Positions 24,701 to 37,331 are shown, numbered from the stretch's first letter. The stretch: 64,000 nt of DNA from Aralia elata (GCA_034770075.1 CM068387.1:80291971-80355970), one strand, 5' to 3'. The notes: generated from the letters alone by a model not told the origin. Translations and numbers: made by a program.

Positions 24701-27700
24701 TAAATGATGTTTGACTAAGCATCATACAAACATTCAACAGAAAAGAAAAAACCAAAAAGAAGAAGAAGAAGAAGTTTCAAGGAGGATGTATCTATCTATT
24801 TCTGCATGTGTTAAAGGATTTATTATTGATAATACACACGAGTTTTTAGTTTCAGTTTTGTTCATTATTTTCCTGAAAACAGTTCTAAACAATAGTTTAA
24901 ATAAAAATGCTTCAACACTTTCTTGCCAGTAAAAAATTAATTAGCCATCCTTGCTTTAAAACATTATCCCAAATAAATACTGATTGGACATTAGTAATGT
25001 TAAGAATCTGCAAATACGCAATACCTTTTTGATTCGGTTTGAGTGAAAACTTCCGGGGAAGCTTCAATTGTATATTGTACAGGTGGGGACCTGGTTTGTT
25101 TTGGGACCTGAACATTGTCTTGCTTGGTCGGTGAGTTACTTGGTTGGTGAGTATCCACATAGGGTGATACTGATGACAGACCCAGTTGATTCTGTGAGTT
25201 GGTGAAATGACTAGGCAATTTGTTATGATTAGTCCATACAGGGGAAGATAAACGAGGCCTGTACAACAAAGTAATCAAGTATATACAGTGAGGTCTGGTG
25301 TAGAGAGCTGAAATATAACTCCGCTTCATGCAACTAAAATGCAAAATAAATAGATAACTATGTATGGAATAAAATATGACTAAATGATTTCAACCAACAA
25401 GATTATCTGTTCACAATTTGAACCAGTCAAGACTAAATAGGCCACTAACTAAAACATGAAATTTCCAAATTAGAATGCCCAGATACGGTTTGCCAGATGA
25501 TTCCTTCCTTCCCCCGAAGGACCAGGCAGGGATCCTCCTTCAATTTTTTTGAGTGAAAACCATTCCCTCCTAGAATCAATAAGGAGAAGAGATGTCCAAC
25601 ATGGCAATCCCGGATTTAAGAAATGGCACAAACCATTCAAATATATACAACGAGTATATATATGGGCATGCCTGCATGGTTGTGAATGAAAAAAATGTAT
25701 GTTTATATGCAAACTTGATCTTTGGCCAAAGACCATGATTTATGTTTGATATCATACAAATTCTTTTGTACGTATGCCTAATGAAATTGTGATTGGAAAA
25801 TACTACCTCCATCTCACAAATAAAGTTGATGACTTAACACGAATTATAGACAGGGTTAAAATTTTGAATTTATGAAAAACTTTCCAAGAATACTCTTAAC
25901 CCCAAATCATGTGTTTGTACTACTAGGACCATCAAAATCTACCTAACATCCCATCATGTGACGTAATGATGGAGTATATTGTGGGTCTACTGAAATAGTC
26001 CATTTTCCTTCCGTTTCTGAAAACATGAATCATCATTTTTGGAAAAAATTAAAATTCAAAAGCAACTATCTTTGACAGAAAGGGAAGGTGTAGTAGTAAA
26101 CTCATTTAAAAGTGAAGCAGGGGGGGTTGTTTGGGGGGAGTCAGGGGTCTGGTAGATCTTCCGGTACCAGGTACATTGCATCCCAAATGATACCATGTGC
26201 ATGACTAGGAACTATAAATAGCCACTAATAGAACCAGCCAAGATAGGTTGCATTCACATTTTTCTTTGAAATTTTATTGAAAAAGTCAACATTTGAAATA
26301 ATTAATTTAGCTGATAACAGTTAGTTATAGCATGACTTTTTGTTGGACTTGCAGACAAGTAAAGTATAGGAGCAAGGCCGTGTTTATAGAGGTCTGAGCA
26401 ATCGCTTAACTTTAAATCCCAGTCACGGGAACATAATAGCATAAAATCCATGTGCGTGCACGCAGAAAGGCTCTACCTATACAATCACACAAAATAGGCA
26501 AAAATTACCCCTGAGCTTCACTAAAAGAAGAACGTTGTGCCTCCACAGAACGGTTGTTTTCAAAAACCAGAGGTGATTTTGTCCTCTGAAGAGCTGAGGG
26601 GCTGCAATTAATAAAAGAGCAAAATCTGGAATGACTATTCCATGGAACTAAACAAAATGGAGTAAGAAAACTCAGAATACTGATACTAGAAGATGAGCAA
26701 ACCCTACCACTTTTCATGTGAAAATTTACTATTATATAAAATTAAAGTGAAATTAATAAGGTAAAACTGTGTAAAGACGCGCCAAAGATCATGTACTTGC
26801 GAGAAGAGTTTACCAGAATACTCCATTCATAAAAGATATATTCCCTCCACTCCTCCAAAATATAAGATCAATATTGACTTTATAAAGTCAATTTGAAACC
26901 TTTTCATATTCAAAATTGATATGAATGCATTTAATTTTTGTCAATACAATTTTAAATATCATAAACTATCTAAAATTTCTACTATCTATATTTGAACCAT
27001 CAAATACATCAAACAGTACTAATATTTTTGAATCCTGATGAAGATGCTACCATATGGGTAACAAAGGACCAAGGCCACAACAAATAATTATAGAAAAAAA
27101 GTTTAAGAGCAACTTACCTTCCACTGACAGTTCTGTAGTTTCGGAGACTTCCTTCATCAGGAAAGAGTGAAGGAAGCGATCTATTTCGCTTCTGATCTTG
27201 AACTTGGGAACTCTTGACAGGAAGGCCAGTTCCAGCATTATGTGAAGCAACAACTGGTGTAACTGGAGACAACCTTTGATTGGTTTGGCCGTTGTAAACT
27301 TCACTTAAAGTTTTACTCCCATCACCCCATTTAGGAGAAGCTTCAATGGGCCTAAGATTAAAGACAAATTGTTAATAACATTCTACAGACCACAAAATGA
27401 ACGAACCATCTTCTTCTTCTTTTTTCCCTTCCAATAGGTAACTATTCCTTTAATTTTTATTTGCTAACCCACCCCCCACCCCCCCTTTCCACCTTTAACT
27501 ATTATGTTTTCTTGTTAACCCCCTTTCCACGATAAGCAATGACATTCATTAGACGACAAGCTTCATTCAAACAACTTCAAATTAATTTGGGTGCATGAAA
27601 AAACACATCTTTTTAGGGCTTTGACAATTCACACTAATTAAAATTAACAGCAATTCATCTGGCAACTTCTAAGCCAAAAAATAAAAATAAAAAATTAAGC

Positions 27701-27985
27701 AGCATCAACCGTAAACAACTAGATATAAGCAGTAAACAACACATCTATCTAAAAGACTGTGCCTCTGTGTATATATATGCATATATAGAGGCAGAAAGCG
27801 TACCTGAAAGATGGATGGAAGGCGGGAGGAGAAAAGAGAGGTTGAGTTGGAGATGGTGAAGGTGAAGGTGAAGGGGAAGGGGAAGGAGAAGGAGAAGGGG
27901 AACGAGGAAAGTAACCGCCGAATGGGATTTGTGATTTTGGGGGAGCACCTGGACCTGAGTCTTTACCAAATCCCTGAAACGACAT
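15776..27985 (-). CDS. SAC3B: SAC3 family protein B (TREX-2 scaffold)
   Basis: Scaffold of the nuclear TREX-2 complex, which couples transcription to mRNA export at the nuclear pore. Fifteen exons joined by phase: 27804..27985, 27118..27351, 26509..26601, 25025..25258, 23853..24062, 23495..23748, 23260..23360, 22930..23145, 20828..21055, 20658..20749, 20484..20577, 19428..19520, 18574..19331, 18370..18484, 15776..17548. Together they encode 1558 residues without a break. The N-terminus MSFQGFGKD is followed by a Ser-Pro dipeptide run and disordered Pro/Ser/Gln-rich sequence. The SAC3/GANP domain spans roughly residues 395-680, with CPEMCP, ERERKGDLDRYERLDGDRNQ, NFLWDRMRAIRMDLRMQHIF and EFRGYYALLKLDKHPGYKV. 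The long C-terminal exon carries ERHDKHEQSWAKLNVSDVI and ends DKKLSIYF. Introns hold MITEs and an LTR-like insertion. Arabidopsis SAC3B (At3g06290) is of similar length. Confidence 0.92.
19667..19937. mobile_element. Stowaway-type MITE in a SAC3B intron
   Basis: Terminal inverted repeats TTCCCTCCGTCCCC and (reverse complement at the right end) CTCCCTCCGTCCCC, flanked by TA on both sides (19665-19666 and 19938-19939). Length 271 bp, no coding capacity. The left subterminal word GTCCCCAAAAGGATGA occurs twice, 36 bases apart. It lies in the intron 19521..20483. Confidence 0.85.
21600..22750 (-). mobile_element. Probable solo LTR or LTR fragment in SAC3B intron 8
   Basis: The 1.87-kb intron 21056..22929 contains a stretch of different composition. 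On the minus strand it shows a TATA-like CCTATAAAAACACCC near 21850, and a GC-richer part with repeated GGCCAAACCCTAGG words (about 22187, 22455-22515, 22612-22662). A TG/CA-bordered block from about 21610 to 22746 is possible, but I found no matching target duplication, so the borders are guesses. Confidence 0.4.
25803..26098. mobile_element. Degenerate MITE in SAC3B intron 3
   Basis: The left end TACTACCTCCATCTCACAAA and the right end, reverse-complemented, TACTACACCTTCCCTTTCTG are partly matching inverted repeats around about 300 bases of non-coding sequence. This resembles a decayed Stowaway-type element. Confidence 0.4.
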
Positions 27986-28009
27986 TCTCTCTTTTCTTCC
28001 CTCTCTAAA

Positions 28010-28990
28010 TTGAAATCATGAATACCCTCTCAATTTCTCGGTAGGATCTCACTCTAGGGTTTTAGGGCCTGTAACCTGAAAATCAAATTTTGAACGAGGA
28101 AGAAGATATGCAGAGCTAACTGTAATTTATTTTCTGTTAGCTTCAAAATTTGCAGCAATTTTAGTTACAGTTGTAGTCTTGTAGTCAAGGCTCTAATTCG
28201 TGATCGGTTGCCAAGCCCAATCTACTAGGCCCATGTAAATTCATCAGGCTGGTTTTGGGCTTGTTTTTCTTTTTCTAGTCTTAGGACGGGCTGGCCTCGG
28301 GAGTATTATTTAGGGAGATTTACGTTTACTAGTACATTTTTTAAAACTATTACAACAAAAATGCATACATAAAATATTTACAAAATTAGTGCATCTTCAA
28401 TTTTTAATTTACAAATTAGTGCATTGTTATTCCTTTAATTTAGTTAAGTGATTTAATGGGTAGTTGGTTCCAAATTTCGAATTCCTTTATTCAAATTTCA
28501 AATTCCTTTATTCAAACTTTTCTTACGCCCATTTTTCCGCCTGGATATGGAGTACCACTATATATATATATATATAGTATATTCAATGAATCAACATGTG
28601 GGAGGTGACTGGGGAGGCTTATATACTCTGAGGATTGATTTGCCAGAATAATTAAGGCACAAAGGTGGGAGGTGACTGGGGAGACTTATATTTCATATCT
28701 AGTATAAAAGGGTAGAATGCATCTACACTAATCACAACGATCATAAATCAATCTACAATTTCAACAGCAAGAAAAACCAAAAAATTGAAACTTTGTCTCA
28801 TAGTAATTTCAAAAATAAACTGGTACATTGATATCTTAAAGGATCTATTTCAATAAGGTTGTCAGGATCTTCATACTCTGCCATGTCTAGAATGTCTTCC
28901 TCGTCCTCACCTCCGAAGTACGAAGAGATTGACTGAAATAATTAATATATTTATATATACAGTAATTTATATATACAGTAATATATATAC
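28010..28990. other. SAC3B upstream spacer
   Basis: Holds the SAC3B promoter and leader on the minus strand, but I see no clear TATA box. It includes a (TA)n run at about 28558-28578 and a direct repeat GTGGGAGGTGACTGGGGAG at about 28600 and 28667. No gene seen. Confidence 0.5.
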
Positions 28991-29029
28991 ACATGTATAT
29001 ATAAATTAATTAATGTTTTACCTAAATTA

Positions 29030-31000
29030 ATTAATGTTACCTTGATATGCAGGTTTGGTTACCAACTGTACTATGAAGGTAACCTAATAAAACTGAATTG
29101 GTTACTTTGGTATGAAAGTTTGGCTACCAACTGCATGAAGGGTTGGTTACCAACTGCATCACATTCAAAATAAATTGGTAACCTAATAAAAATGAATTGG
29201 TTACCTTGGTATGAAGCTTTGGTTACCTTAGTATGAATGTTTGGTTACCTTTGTATGAATGTTTTGTTACCAACGGCACTATGAACAAAGTGCAGGTGTG
29301 GAGGTGGATTGGTTACTTTGGTATGAAGGCTTGGTTACCTTGGTATGAATGTTTGGTTACCAACTGCACTATGAAAAAATTGCAGTTGTAGAGGTGGATT
29401 GGTTACCTTGGTATAGTGGTGCACAACAGGCCGGACTAGCCTGGTACGGCCCAAGCCTGCCAGGCTTTGACCATTGACCAGGTCAGGCCAGGCCTCAACT
29501 TCAAACCCACCGGACCAGGCCAAGCCAGATTTGTTCCAAAATAACTAGGCCTGTTAGGCTTGCAGGCCAGGCCGAGCCAGGCCCTAATAAATCAGGCCAA
29601 ACCCAGCTGTACAAACTAAGCCTTGGGCCAATGCCCTTGCAAAAGTGCAACGAGGCCCAGACTTGGTAAATGATAAAAAGGCTTTAGCTCTATTGCCTTA
29701 TTTATACACTTAAGGAACTCAGAATTTCATTTGAGCAATCGATGTGGGACTACACTCTTGTTATGCACCAGTGGTTTAAGTATGAGGCTGAAATTGGAGG
29801 CAGAGATGTTTCTAAGGGTGGTTGACTGGTTGCCCCTCTCTGTCATTACTCCATTAAAGCCGATGATCTTCCTTTATTGCCTTTATTCAATCAACAACCC
29901 TTCTTCTTCCTCCACCTCCTCCTCTTCCCTACCGGAGCTCAACTTTCAGTTGTTCTCTCTCTCTCTCTTTAAACTTGTAACTGTGTGAATGAGGCAGTGA
30001 TGATGTCTTATAAAGAAAGGCAGACCAGGTCCGAATCGTAGCTTGGCAACAAATCTAATGGTCTGATGTGAGAGAAATGGAGAGAGAAATATATGGAGTT
30101 TCCAACTCCTCTTTTCTCCTTTTTCTTCTCTCTCATACATGGCAACTATTGTTGCAGCCATTGCGGTTTGATCTTTGTCTGATCAAAGGCGAATCTGAGC
30201 CCCTTGAAAATTGAAATTGGAATTTTTTTTGGTTTTACAACGTTGTGAAATTGTCAAAATATGGTAGAATAAAGTTTCTGTGTTGAATGATGTATTTGTG
30301 AGACGGATTTCATGAAGGAAGAGGGGATAGCTTTCGTGGAGTCAATTGCAGAACCTGTGGTACATCATCATCCTAAAAAAAAGGGGATACTTTATTGGAC
30401 CTTTGAATTCTTGTTGGTTTAAAGATATAATGAGATAAATCATAGATGTTGGAAAGGGGACTAAATTGGCTTTTTGCTACCGACTGCATTTCTTTTGTTT
30501 GTGAATGTGGTTTGAGATTAGTGATGGTAGTGGTATTTTTCCAGCCGGGAAACAAGAGAGAGAATGGTTGACTTATCAATTTGTCCCACATCGAAAGGTT
30601 AAAGAAATAAAACAAAGTATATAATAAACAGAAAGAAGAAAGACAAATGAAGTAGTATTGAAGTAATGAAGGTTTGTGTTTGGACCAGTGGACCATGTGT
30701 ATTATGATTTGGTGTTTTGTTGGCAGGCCAGGCTTTGGTGTTAATTAGGCCAGGCTTCGGGCTGGGCCAGGCTTTTTGGCAGGCCAGTCCAGGCCGGATT
30801 TGAGCCAAAAAAACGTGGCCTGTTGGTGGCCTAGCAGGCCGGCCTGGCCTGGTCCAGGCTTTGACCAGGTCGGGAGTTGACCAGGCCGGATCCAGGTCAG
30901 ACCAAGGCCGGGCCGCGGGCCGCAGGCCATTTGTGCATCCCTACCTTGGTATAAAGGTTTGGTTACCTTGGTATAAAGTATTGGTTACCTTGATATGTGA
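29030..31000. repeat. GGTTACC minisatellite, split by a hAT element
   Basis: From about 29040 to 29413 and again 30944-30990 the text repeats variants of TTGGTATGAAGGTTTGGTTACC with or without AACTGCACTATGAA. The half-site GGTTACC is itself a 7-base near-palindrome. The part between 29414 and 30943 is an inserted element. Confidence 0.8.
29414..30943. mobile_element. Non-autonomous hAT-type DNA transposon
   Basis: An 8-bp target duplication CCTTGGTA lies at 29406-29413 and 30944-30951. The ends are imperfect inverted repeats TAGTGGTGCACAA and, reverse-complemented from the right, TAGGGATGCACAA, close to the TAGGGGTGCAC type of plant hAT elements. The 1530-bp body has subterminal clusters of AGGCC and GCCTGGCC words at both ends (29430-29600 and 30725-30930), typical of transposase-binding regions. 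I see no transposase frame. Confidence 0.88.
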
Positions 31001-31078
31001 AGACTCCATTGACGCCACCATGAGCTTGAAGACTCCATTGACGCCACCACGAGCTTGAAGACTCCATTAACGCCACCA
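30998..31078. repeat. 29-bp tandem repeat, almost three copies
   Basis: Units start at 30998, 31027 and 31056 with TGAAGACTCCATTGACGCCA (third copy ATTAACG), followed by CCATGAGCT or a close variant. The array leads directly into a G-rich purine tract. Confidence 0.85.
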
Positions 31079-31230
31079 TGGCGGGGGAGGGAGGCGGGGG
31101 AGAGAGGGGGAAGGAAGGCGAGAGGAAGGAGGGAGGCGGGGGAAGAAGGAGGCGGTGGAGGGAGGAGGCGGTGGAGGGAGGAGGCGGTGGCGGGAGGAGG
31201 CGGTGGAGGGAGGAGGCGATGGGGGAAGGT
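31079..31230 (+). repeat. G-rich purine tract with GGAGGAGGCGGTGG units
   Basis: About 150 bases almost without T on the plus strand, built from GGGGGAGGGAGGCGG and repeated GAGGAGGCGGTGGAGGGAG words. Many runs of three or more G could form a G-quadruplex. It yields Pro/Ser-rich open frames on the other strand that I take to be fortuitous. Confidence 0.8.
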
Positions 31231-31587
31231 GCCATTAAATAGAGAGGAATAAATAGGGTGGTTATAGTTCTCCTTGATTTAAGAGATAATGATTTAATGA
31301 GTTTATTCTTGTTGCACTCTTTTTGTGATTATTTTGTTAGTGCATGTAATTATTTTGTTAGTGCACTATTCTTGTAATTTTTTACTAATTGTTGTATACT
31401 TATGTAAAGAACCCCATCATTTATCTCAAAATAAGTCCCAAAAATATTACTACTACTCAAATGCTACTTTCTTATTCTAAAAGGTTCTTAATATTTGGTC
31501 TAATTTTATGATTGACTGCGATATAAAATATTATAAAAAAAAAATCAATACCATAGTTTTTATGATTGATTATTCTTTGAAGAGTTC

Positions 31588-31801
31588 TCCTGGGCCGGCC
31601 TGGCGATCGGGCTCAGCGTCCGGGGAATTTTTATTTTTTTTCACTCCCAAATAATTTAAATAATTTATTGAAACTGAAATTTTAAAAAAAACAGTGATTT
31701 GAGTGTGATTTTGATACATAACAAAAACAGGGTTACACAGTCAGTGAAAACAAAAAAAAAATCCCGATCGCTGAGCTCGGTCGCCCAGGCCGGTCCCCCT
31801 A
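31588..31801. mobile_element. Small MITE-like element with GC-rich inverted ends
   Basis: The left end CCTGGGCCGGCCTGGCGATC and the reverse complement of the right end ACCGGCCTGGGCGACCGAGC are about 35-bp imperfect inverted repeats continuing through GCTCAGCG. The AT-rich core, with ACAGTGATTTGAGTGTGATT and AAAACAGGGTTACA, is shared with the foldback element at 42065-42378. Confidence 0.6.
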
Positions 31802-32644
31802 GAATTATTGTTCTTTGAAAGCAATTTAGTGGATTTCTCAATTGTATTGAACGTGTGTGTATATATATTGTATAAGTATTTAATATAACATCAATAAAAC
31901 ATCATTTAAGATGTAGTTGAGATGAAAAAAATTGAGTATTCTTTCCTTTTAATTAAAGTTGTAGATGACATAATTAAATTAAATTAAAAAATATATTTTC
32001 TTAACACATATATTTTGGTATAGTTCATATAAGATTCCCACTAAAATATGTCTGTAAACCAAAATTTAAAATAAGAGAAGAGAAAAACAAAATAAACTTA
32101 AATCATACCCAATAATACATTAATAACATACCACTCATGACCTAAATCATGCTTCAAAATAAATATAACATTAAACAAAAAAAAACATCTTAACATAAAA
32201 ATAAGACCAATTTTAAATCAATGTTCTATATATTTAATCATACTTTCGAAATATTAGGATATCTATCAAGTCTTTTGAGTGTATAAGAAAAAAAAATTAG
32301 AAATTAAATGAATACATAGAAAGATAGAGCGCGTGTAATATATACATAGGTATTTGCTTAGGTTACCATTTGTAATTTTGTGACAAATAAGTGCATTTAT
32401 AATAAATTTTTATAATATAATAGACATTTATGTTTAAAAAACCTCAAAATAATTAATGTGGTAATCTAACTTTTTTTGTCACCTTGATACCCATCTCAGG
32501 GGGTGTATTAATAATTTAATACTTATCGGGTCTATGTGGTTATAAAAATATAATAATACCAAGTACTGTACCACACACAATTTTAAAAAAAAGACGTTTA
32601 GTTTAGTGCATTGAACTTTAAAGTAAAAATTATATTTGAAAATT
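31802..32644. other. AT-rich spacer left of the copia element
   Basis: Very AT-rich sequence with short A and T runs. I see no gene, repeat border or regulatory site in it. Confidence 0.5.
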
Positions 32645-32908
32645 TGATGTAAAATATAATCTGAAAAAACAATTAAAAGAGAAAATATTATAAAGAATAA
32701 GAGAACTATTTTATTTCATTCTCAAGTGTGTTTTATATCAAACAAGATATCTCTATTTATAAGTTTATAAAGATGGAGGGGGAATGAACCAGAAATAAAT
32801 ATATATATATATATACACACATGTATTTTCTTGAATGGTACATTGAATTAGAAGAGTTCAATGGATATTCACAAATTTATATATGGACAAATGCATGAAT
32901 TCATAACA
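32645..32908 (-). repeat. 3' LTR of the copia element
   Basis: 264 bp; contains a short (TA)n run at about 32800. Similar to 37183-37466 with many substitutions and indels. Confidence 0.85.
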
Positions 32909-32999
32909 CTCCCCCTTGAATATCCATTGTACTAAGAATATGTCTCATTAAAACCTTACTAGGAAAAACCTTTTGGAAAAACCCTAATGAAGGAAAAAT

Positions 33000-35900
33000 A
33001 GTACATAATTCTTTTCAATAATACGCTTTGACTATTGTCTCATTAAAATCTCTGCATGGTTAGAAAAGGTAGCAATTAAAGTTTGTTTTACAAAATGCCA
33101 TGAAATAGCAGTACTTCCATATGTGAATAAATAACCTGTTTGGAATCGAGTTTTGTGTGGATCAAACAAATATCATGCATTTACATATCCAATTAATTCT
33201 GATTTGGATAAATTTGAATAATATAAGCCCATATCTATTGTCCCTCCAAGATATCGAAAAATATGTTTAATTTCATTCAAATGTCTTCAAGTTGGAGAAG
33301 AACTATATCTTGCTAATAAATTTACAGCAAATGATATATTAGCTCGTGTATTGCTAGCAAGATATATTAATGCTTTGATTGCACTAAGATATGGTACTTC
33401 AGAATCAAGAAATTTTTCATCATCTTCATGAGGTCGAAAAGGGTCTTTGTTTACTTCTACTAACCTTACAACCATTTGTGTACTCAATAGATGTGATTTA
33501 TCCATATAAAATTATTTTAGCATTTTTGTTATATAATTTAATTGATGGACCAAAATTTTATCTTTCCTAAGTCTTTCATCTTAAATTATTTCTTTAATAA
33601 ACTCATAAACTTTGATAACTCTTCAAGAGTTTTAATAATATTCAAATCATTCACATAAACAATAATTGTGAAAAAATCATATTCGAATCTTTTTATAAAA
33701 ACACATGAGCATATAGGATCATTTTTATACCCTTCTTTTAACAAGAATTCACTCAACCGATTATACCACATGCGACCAGATTGTTTCAATCCATATAAGG
33801 ATTTATATAACTTGATCGAATAAATTTTTCAGGAATCTTTATTATATGTTTCAGGCAACTTAAATCATTCAGGGATTTTTATATAGATATCATTATCAAG
33901 TGAACCATATAAATAAGTTGTAACGACATCCATTAGACGCATTTCATGTTTTTCATGTATTGCCAGACCAATCAAATATCGAAATATAATTGCATCCCAC
34001 TAGTTTTATATCATTTGATGTACGAACTACAAGTCCAAAAAACTTCTCGTTTTACAAGGGAATTCAATTCAACCTTAATTACGTCTTTTCACTTTGGCCA
34101 ATTATTTTTGTGTCTACATTCTTCTACAGACATAATTTATTGAGATCTCTTCATTTTCATTAGTTTTAGGTACTTGGATGTCTTTTGAAATTTTATCAAT
34201 TATGTCAAAGGTCTCTATTTTCTGGAGCTTTTATTTTTTCGTTCTGACAATCTTGAATATTTGTTTCTTTTCTTTTTCGAAAATCTTTATCTTTAGAGCT
34301 GATAGGTCTTCAGTGCTTCTGGCGTGCATTAAACTCATTAGCAATAACATGTTGTCTTATAGGGACATCTATTCTAATTGAAGCATTTGCAGCTGGTATA
34401 TGAGATTTAGTTACTCTCTTTAGGTCAGTGAATGCGTCCGGTAACTGATTTGCTATATTTTGCAAATGAATTATCTTTTGAACTTTAAGTTCACATTGTT
34501 TTGTGCGAGTATCAAAACTAGATAATGATAATTCATTCCAAGAAATATCCTTTTCTGGCTGCTTATTTTCTCCCCTTAATGTCAAAAAATTAATTCATCA
34601 AAATAACAATCAACAAACCTAGCCGTAAATAAATCTCCTATTAACGGTTCTAGATATTTAATTATAGATGAAGATTCATATCCAACATGTATTCCTTACC
34701 TTCTTTGAGGACTCATCTTTGTGCGCTGTGGTGAAAAAATTGAAACATATACCACACATCAAAAAATTCTTAGATGAGAAATATTTGGTTCCTGACCATG
34801 AACTAATTGCATGGTAAAACATTTATGAAAACTTGTTGGCCTGATACATATCAATGTTGCTCCATGTAAAATAGCATGTCCCTAAGAAAAAATAGAGAGT
34901 TTAGATTTCATAAATAATGGTCTTGCAATCAATTGTAGGCGCTTAATAAATGATTTAGCTAGACCATTATGTGTATGAACATGAGCAACAAGATGTTCAA
35001 CATTTATTCCTACAGACATGCAATAATCATTAAAGGCCTGAGATGTAAATTTGTTAGCATTGTCAAAATGAATTGTCTTGACCGCATTATCAGGAAAATG
35101 TGCTCGCAAACGAATTATTTGTGCAAGTAATCTTGCAAATGCCAATTTACGAGTTGATAATAAACATACATGCGACCACTATCAAAACCATAAAATATCT
35201 AAATGGTCCACATGGTGGATATATGGGTCCACATATACGTTCTAAAAATGCAGGGGTTTCATACCCAACTTTGGCTGGTGATGACCTGATAATTAATTTG
35301 CCTTGAGAGCAAGCAATACATGAAAAATATTTATATTGAAAAATCTTTTGGTTTTTCAATGGATGACCACATGAATTTTCAATAATTTTTCGCATCATTT
35401 TGATCCGGGATAACCCAATCGGTTATGCCAGACGTTAAAAGTATTAGTAAACTTCTGGTTTATTGTAGCATAAGTTTCAAACATTCTAATATTTGTATAA
35501 TATAATCCAGATGATAAAACGGATAATTTTTTCAATACATATTTCTTACCTGAGATAATGAATGTAATGTAGAGATGTAACATAGAGATGTAACGTAGAG
35601 ATATTCAATATCTTTTTCATTCATTGTCTCAATATAATATCCATTTAGACGTATATCTTTAAAACTTAATAGATTTCTTTGAGACTTTGTAGAGAATAAT
35701 GCATCCTCTATTATAAATTTTGTTCCTCTAGGTAGGAAAATATTGGCTCTTTTGGAACCCTCAATTAATTTTGTACTACCAGATATTATATTGACATTGG
35801 CTTCTCCTAATGTTAAGTGAGAAAAATATTTCTTGTATTTGAATATGGTTTGTGTTGTAGCACTGTTTGTTATACATATATTTGCATCATTTATCTTTGA

Positions 35901-37058
35901 TCTAGTCAGATGAATTTCCATATTTTATTCAATAAAATAAATATAAGTAAAAAACTTGCAAAAAAATATAAGATAACATTATAAGAATATATTAATATAA
36001 AAACATATTTTATAATGACAATACATTAAAATGCGCCAACAGACTAAATAAATAGTAAAAATTATTCTTGAATATTGTCATCATTAATCAAATCATCAAT
36101 TCTTCCTTTAGAGGGAATAAATTGACAACATCCAGATGCGTCATATCATAGTTAAAATCACCTTGAACAAATTTTGTTTCAACACTTTTTCCTTTATCAT
36201 TCAGTGATACTTGATAAAGGTCAACAAGATGTTTAAGCGTACGACAGTTACGAGACCAATAGCCTTTCATGCCGCGTCGATAGCAAATATTCTCCATATT
36301 ATTTTTACTTTGTCCACCATCTTTTTCTTGTAACTTTTTATTATTCTCCCATTTCTGATGATTACTTGTATTCTTATTATAACTATGATTGCGATTATAA
36401 CGACATTTTCCATGTCCACGTCCACGATCACGACTGAAGTCACGACCATTAAATGATGCTGCATTCATTTCAGGGAATGAGGCAGAACCAGTTGGACTTC
36501 ATGATGTTTCATCAGTAGCTCATTATTTTACTCAGTCACAAGAAGAAATGAAATCAGTTTAAAGTATTTTTTAAAGTCTTTTTCATGGTATTACTGTTGC
36601 AGGAGCACATTTGATGTATGAACTGTAGAGAATGCTTTTTCTAACATATCTACATTAGTAATACTTTCTCCACATAATTTAAGTTGAGAACTGATTCTAA
36701 ATATTGCTGAGTTATACTCACGTACAGTTTTAAAATGTTGCAAACGTAGATGTATCCAATCACAACGAGCTTTAGGAAGAATCACTGTTTTTTGGTGATC
36801 ATATCTTTCTTTCAGATTTTTTCACAGATCAACTGGATCTTTTACTATGAGATACTCAGTTTTTAATCCTTCATGAAGATGGTGGCAAAAAAAAATCATT
36901 GCTTTTACTTTATCGTGATTGGATGTTTCATTTTTTTCTTTGATTGTGTCTCCAAGACCCATAACATCTAAATGAATTTCAACATCTAGTATCCATGATA
37001 GATAATTCTTGCCAGTAATATCAAGAGCCACAAACTCAAGATTTGTAAAATTTGACAT
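33000..37058 (-). pseudogene. copia gag-pol remains
   Basis: Fragments in order from the 5' side: gag start MSNFTNLEFVALDITGKNY at 37058, gag continuation near 36785-36590, a degenerate zinc knuckle CYRRGMKGYWSRNC near 36290, protease region near 35920-35700, the pre-integrase WHNRLGYPG near 35410, integrase core with HFDNANKFTSQAF and HTHNGLA near 35080-34960, reverse transcriptase with WYNRLSEFLLKEGY and a YVNDLNII box (normally YVDD) near 33650, and RNase H-proximal sequence near 33500-33290. The catalytic Asp change and multiple breaks show it is dead. Confidence 0.88.
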
Positions 37059-37182
37059 GATAAAAACTAAAAGTAACCAATTGACAAAATAAAATTACTC
37101 AAAAGTTGGATCTTTAAGTTTTGAGAAGATGAAACCAATATGATATCACAACTTGAAATATTAGAGCATCGCGCTGATAATG

Positions 37183-37331
37183 TGTTATAAAATATAATCT
37201 GAGAAAACAATTAAGAGAGAAAATATTAGAGAGAATAAGAGAACTATTTCATTTCTTTTTCAAGTGTGCTCTACATCAAACAAGATGCCTTTATTTATAG
37301 GTTTACAAAAATAAAAGGAGAAATGAACTAG

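Noticed and set aside
29040..29413. CRISPR-like array
   Set aside because: Units are irregular, spacers are not unique sequences of constant length, and the genome is a plant.
30963..31252. Pro/Ser-rich and Gly/Arg-rich open frames on both strands
   Set aside because: They come from the G-rich purine tract; no start context, splice sites or homology.
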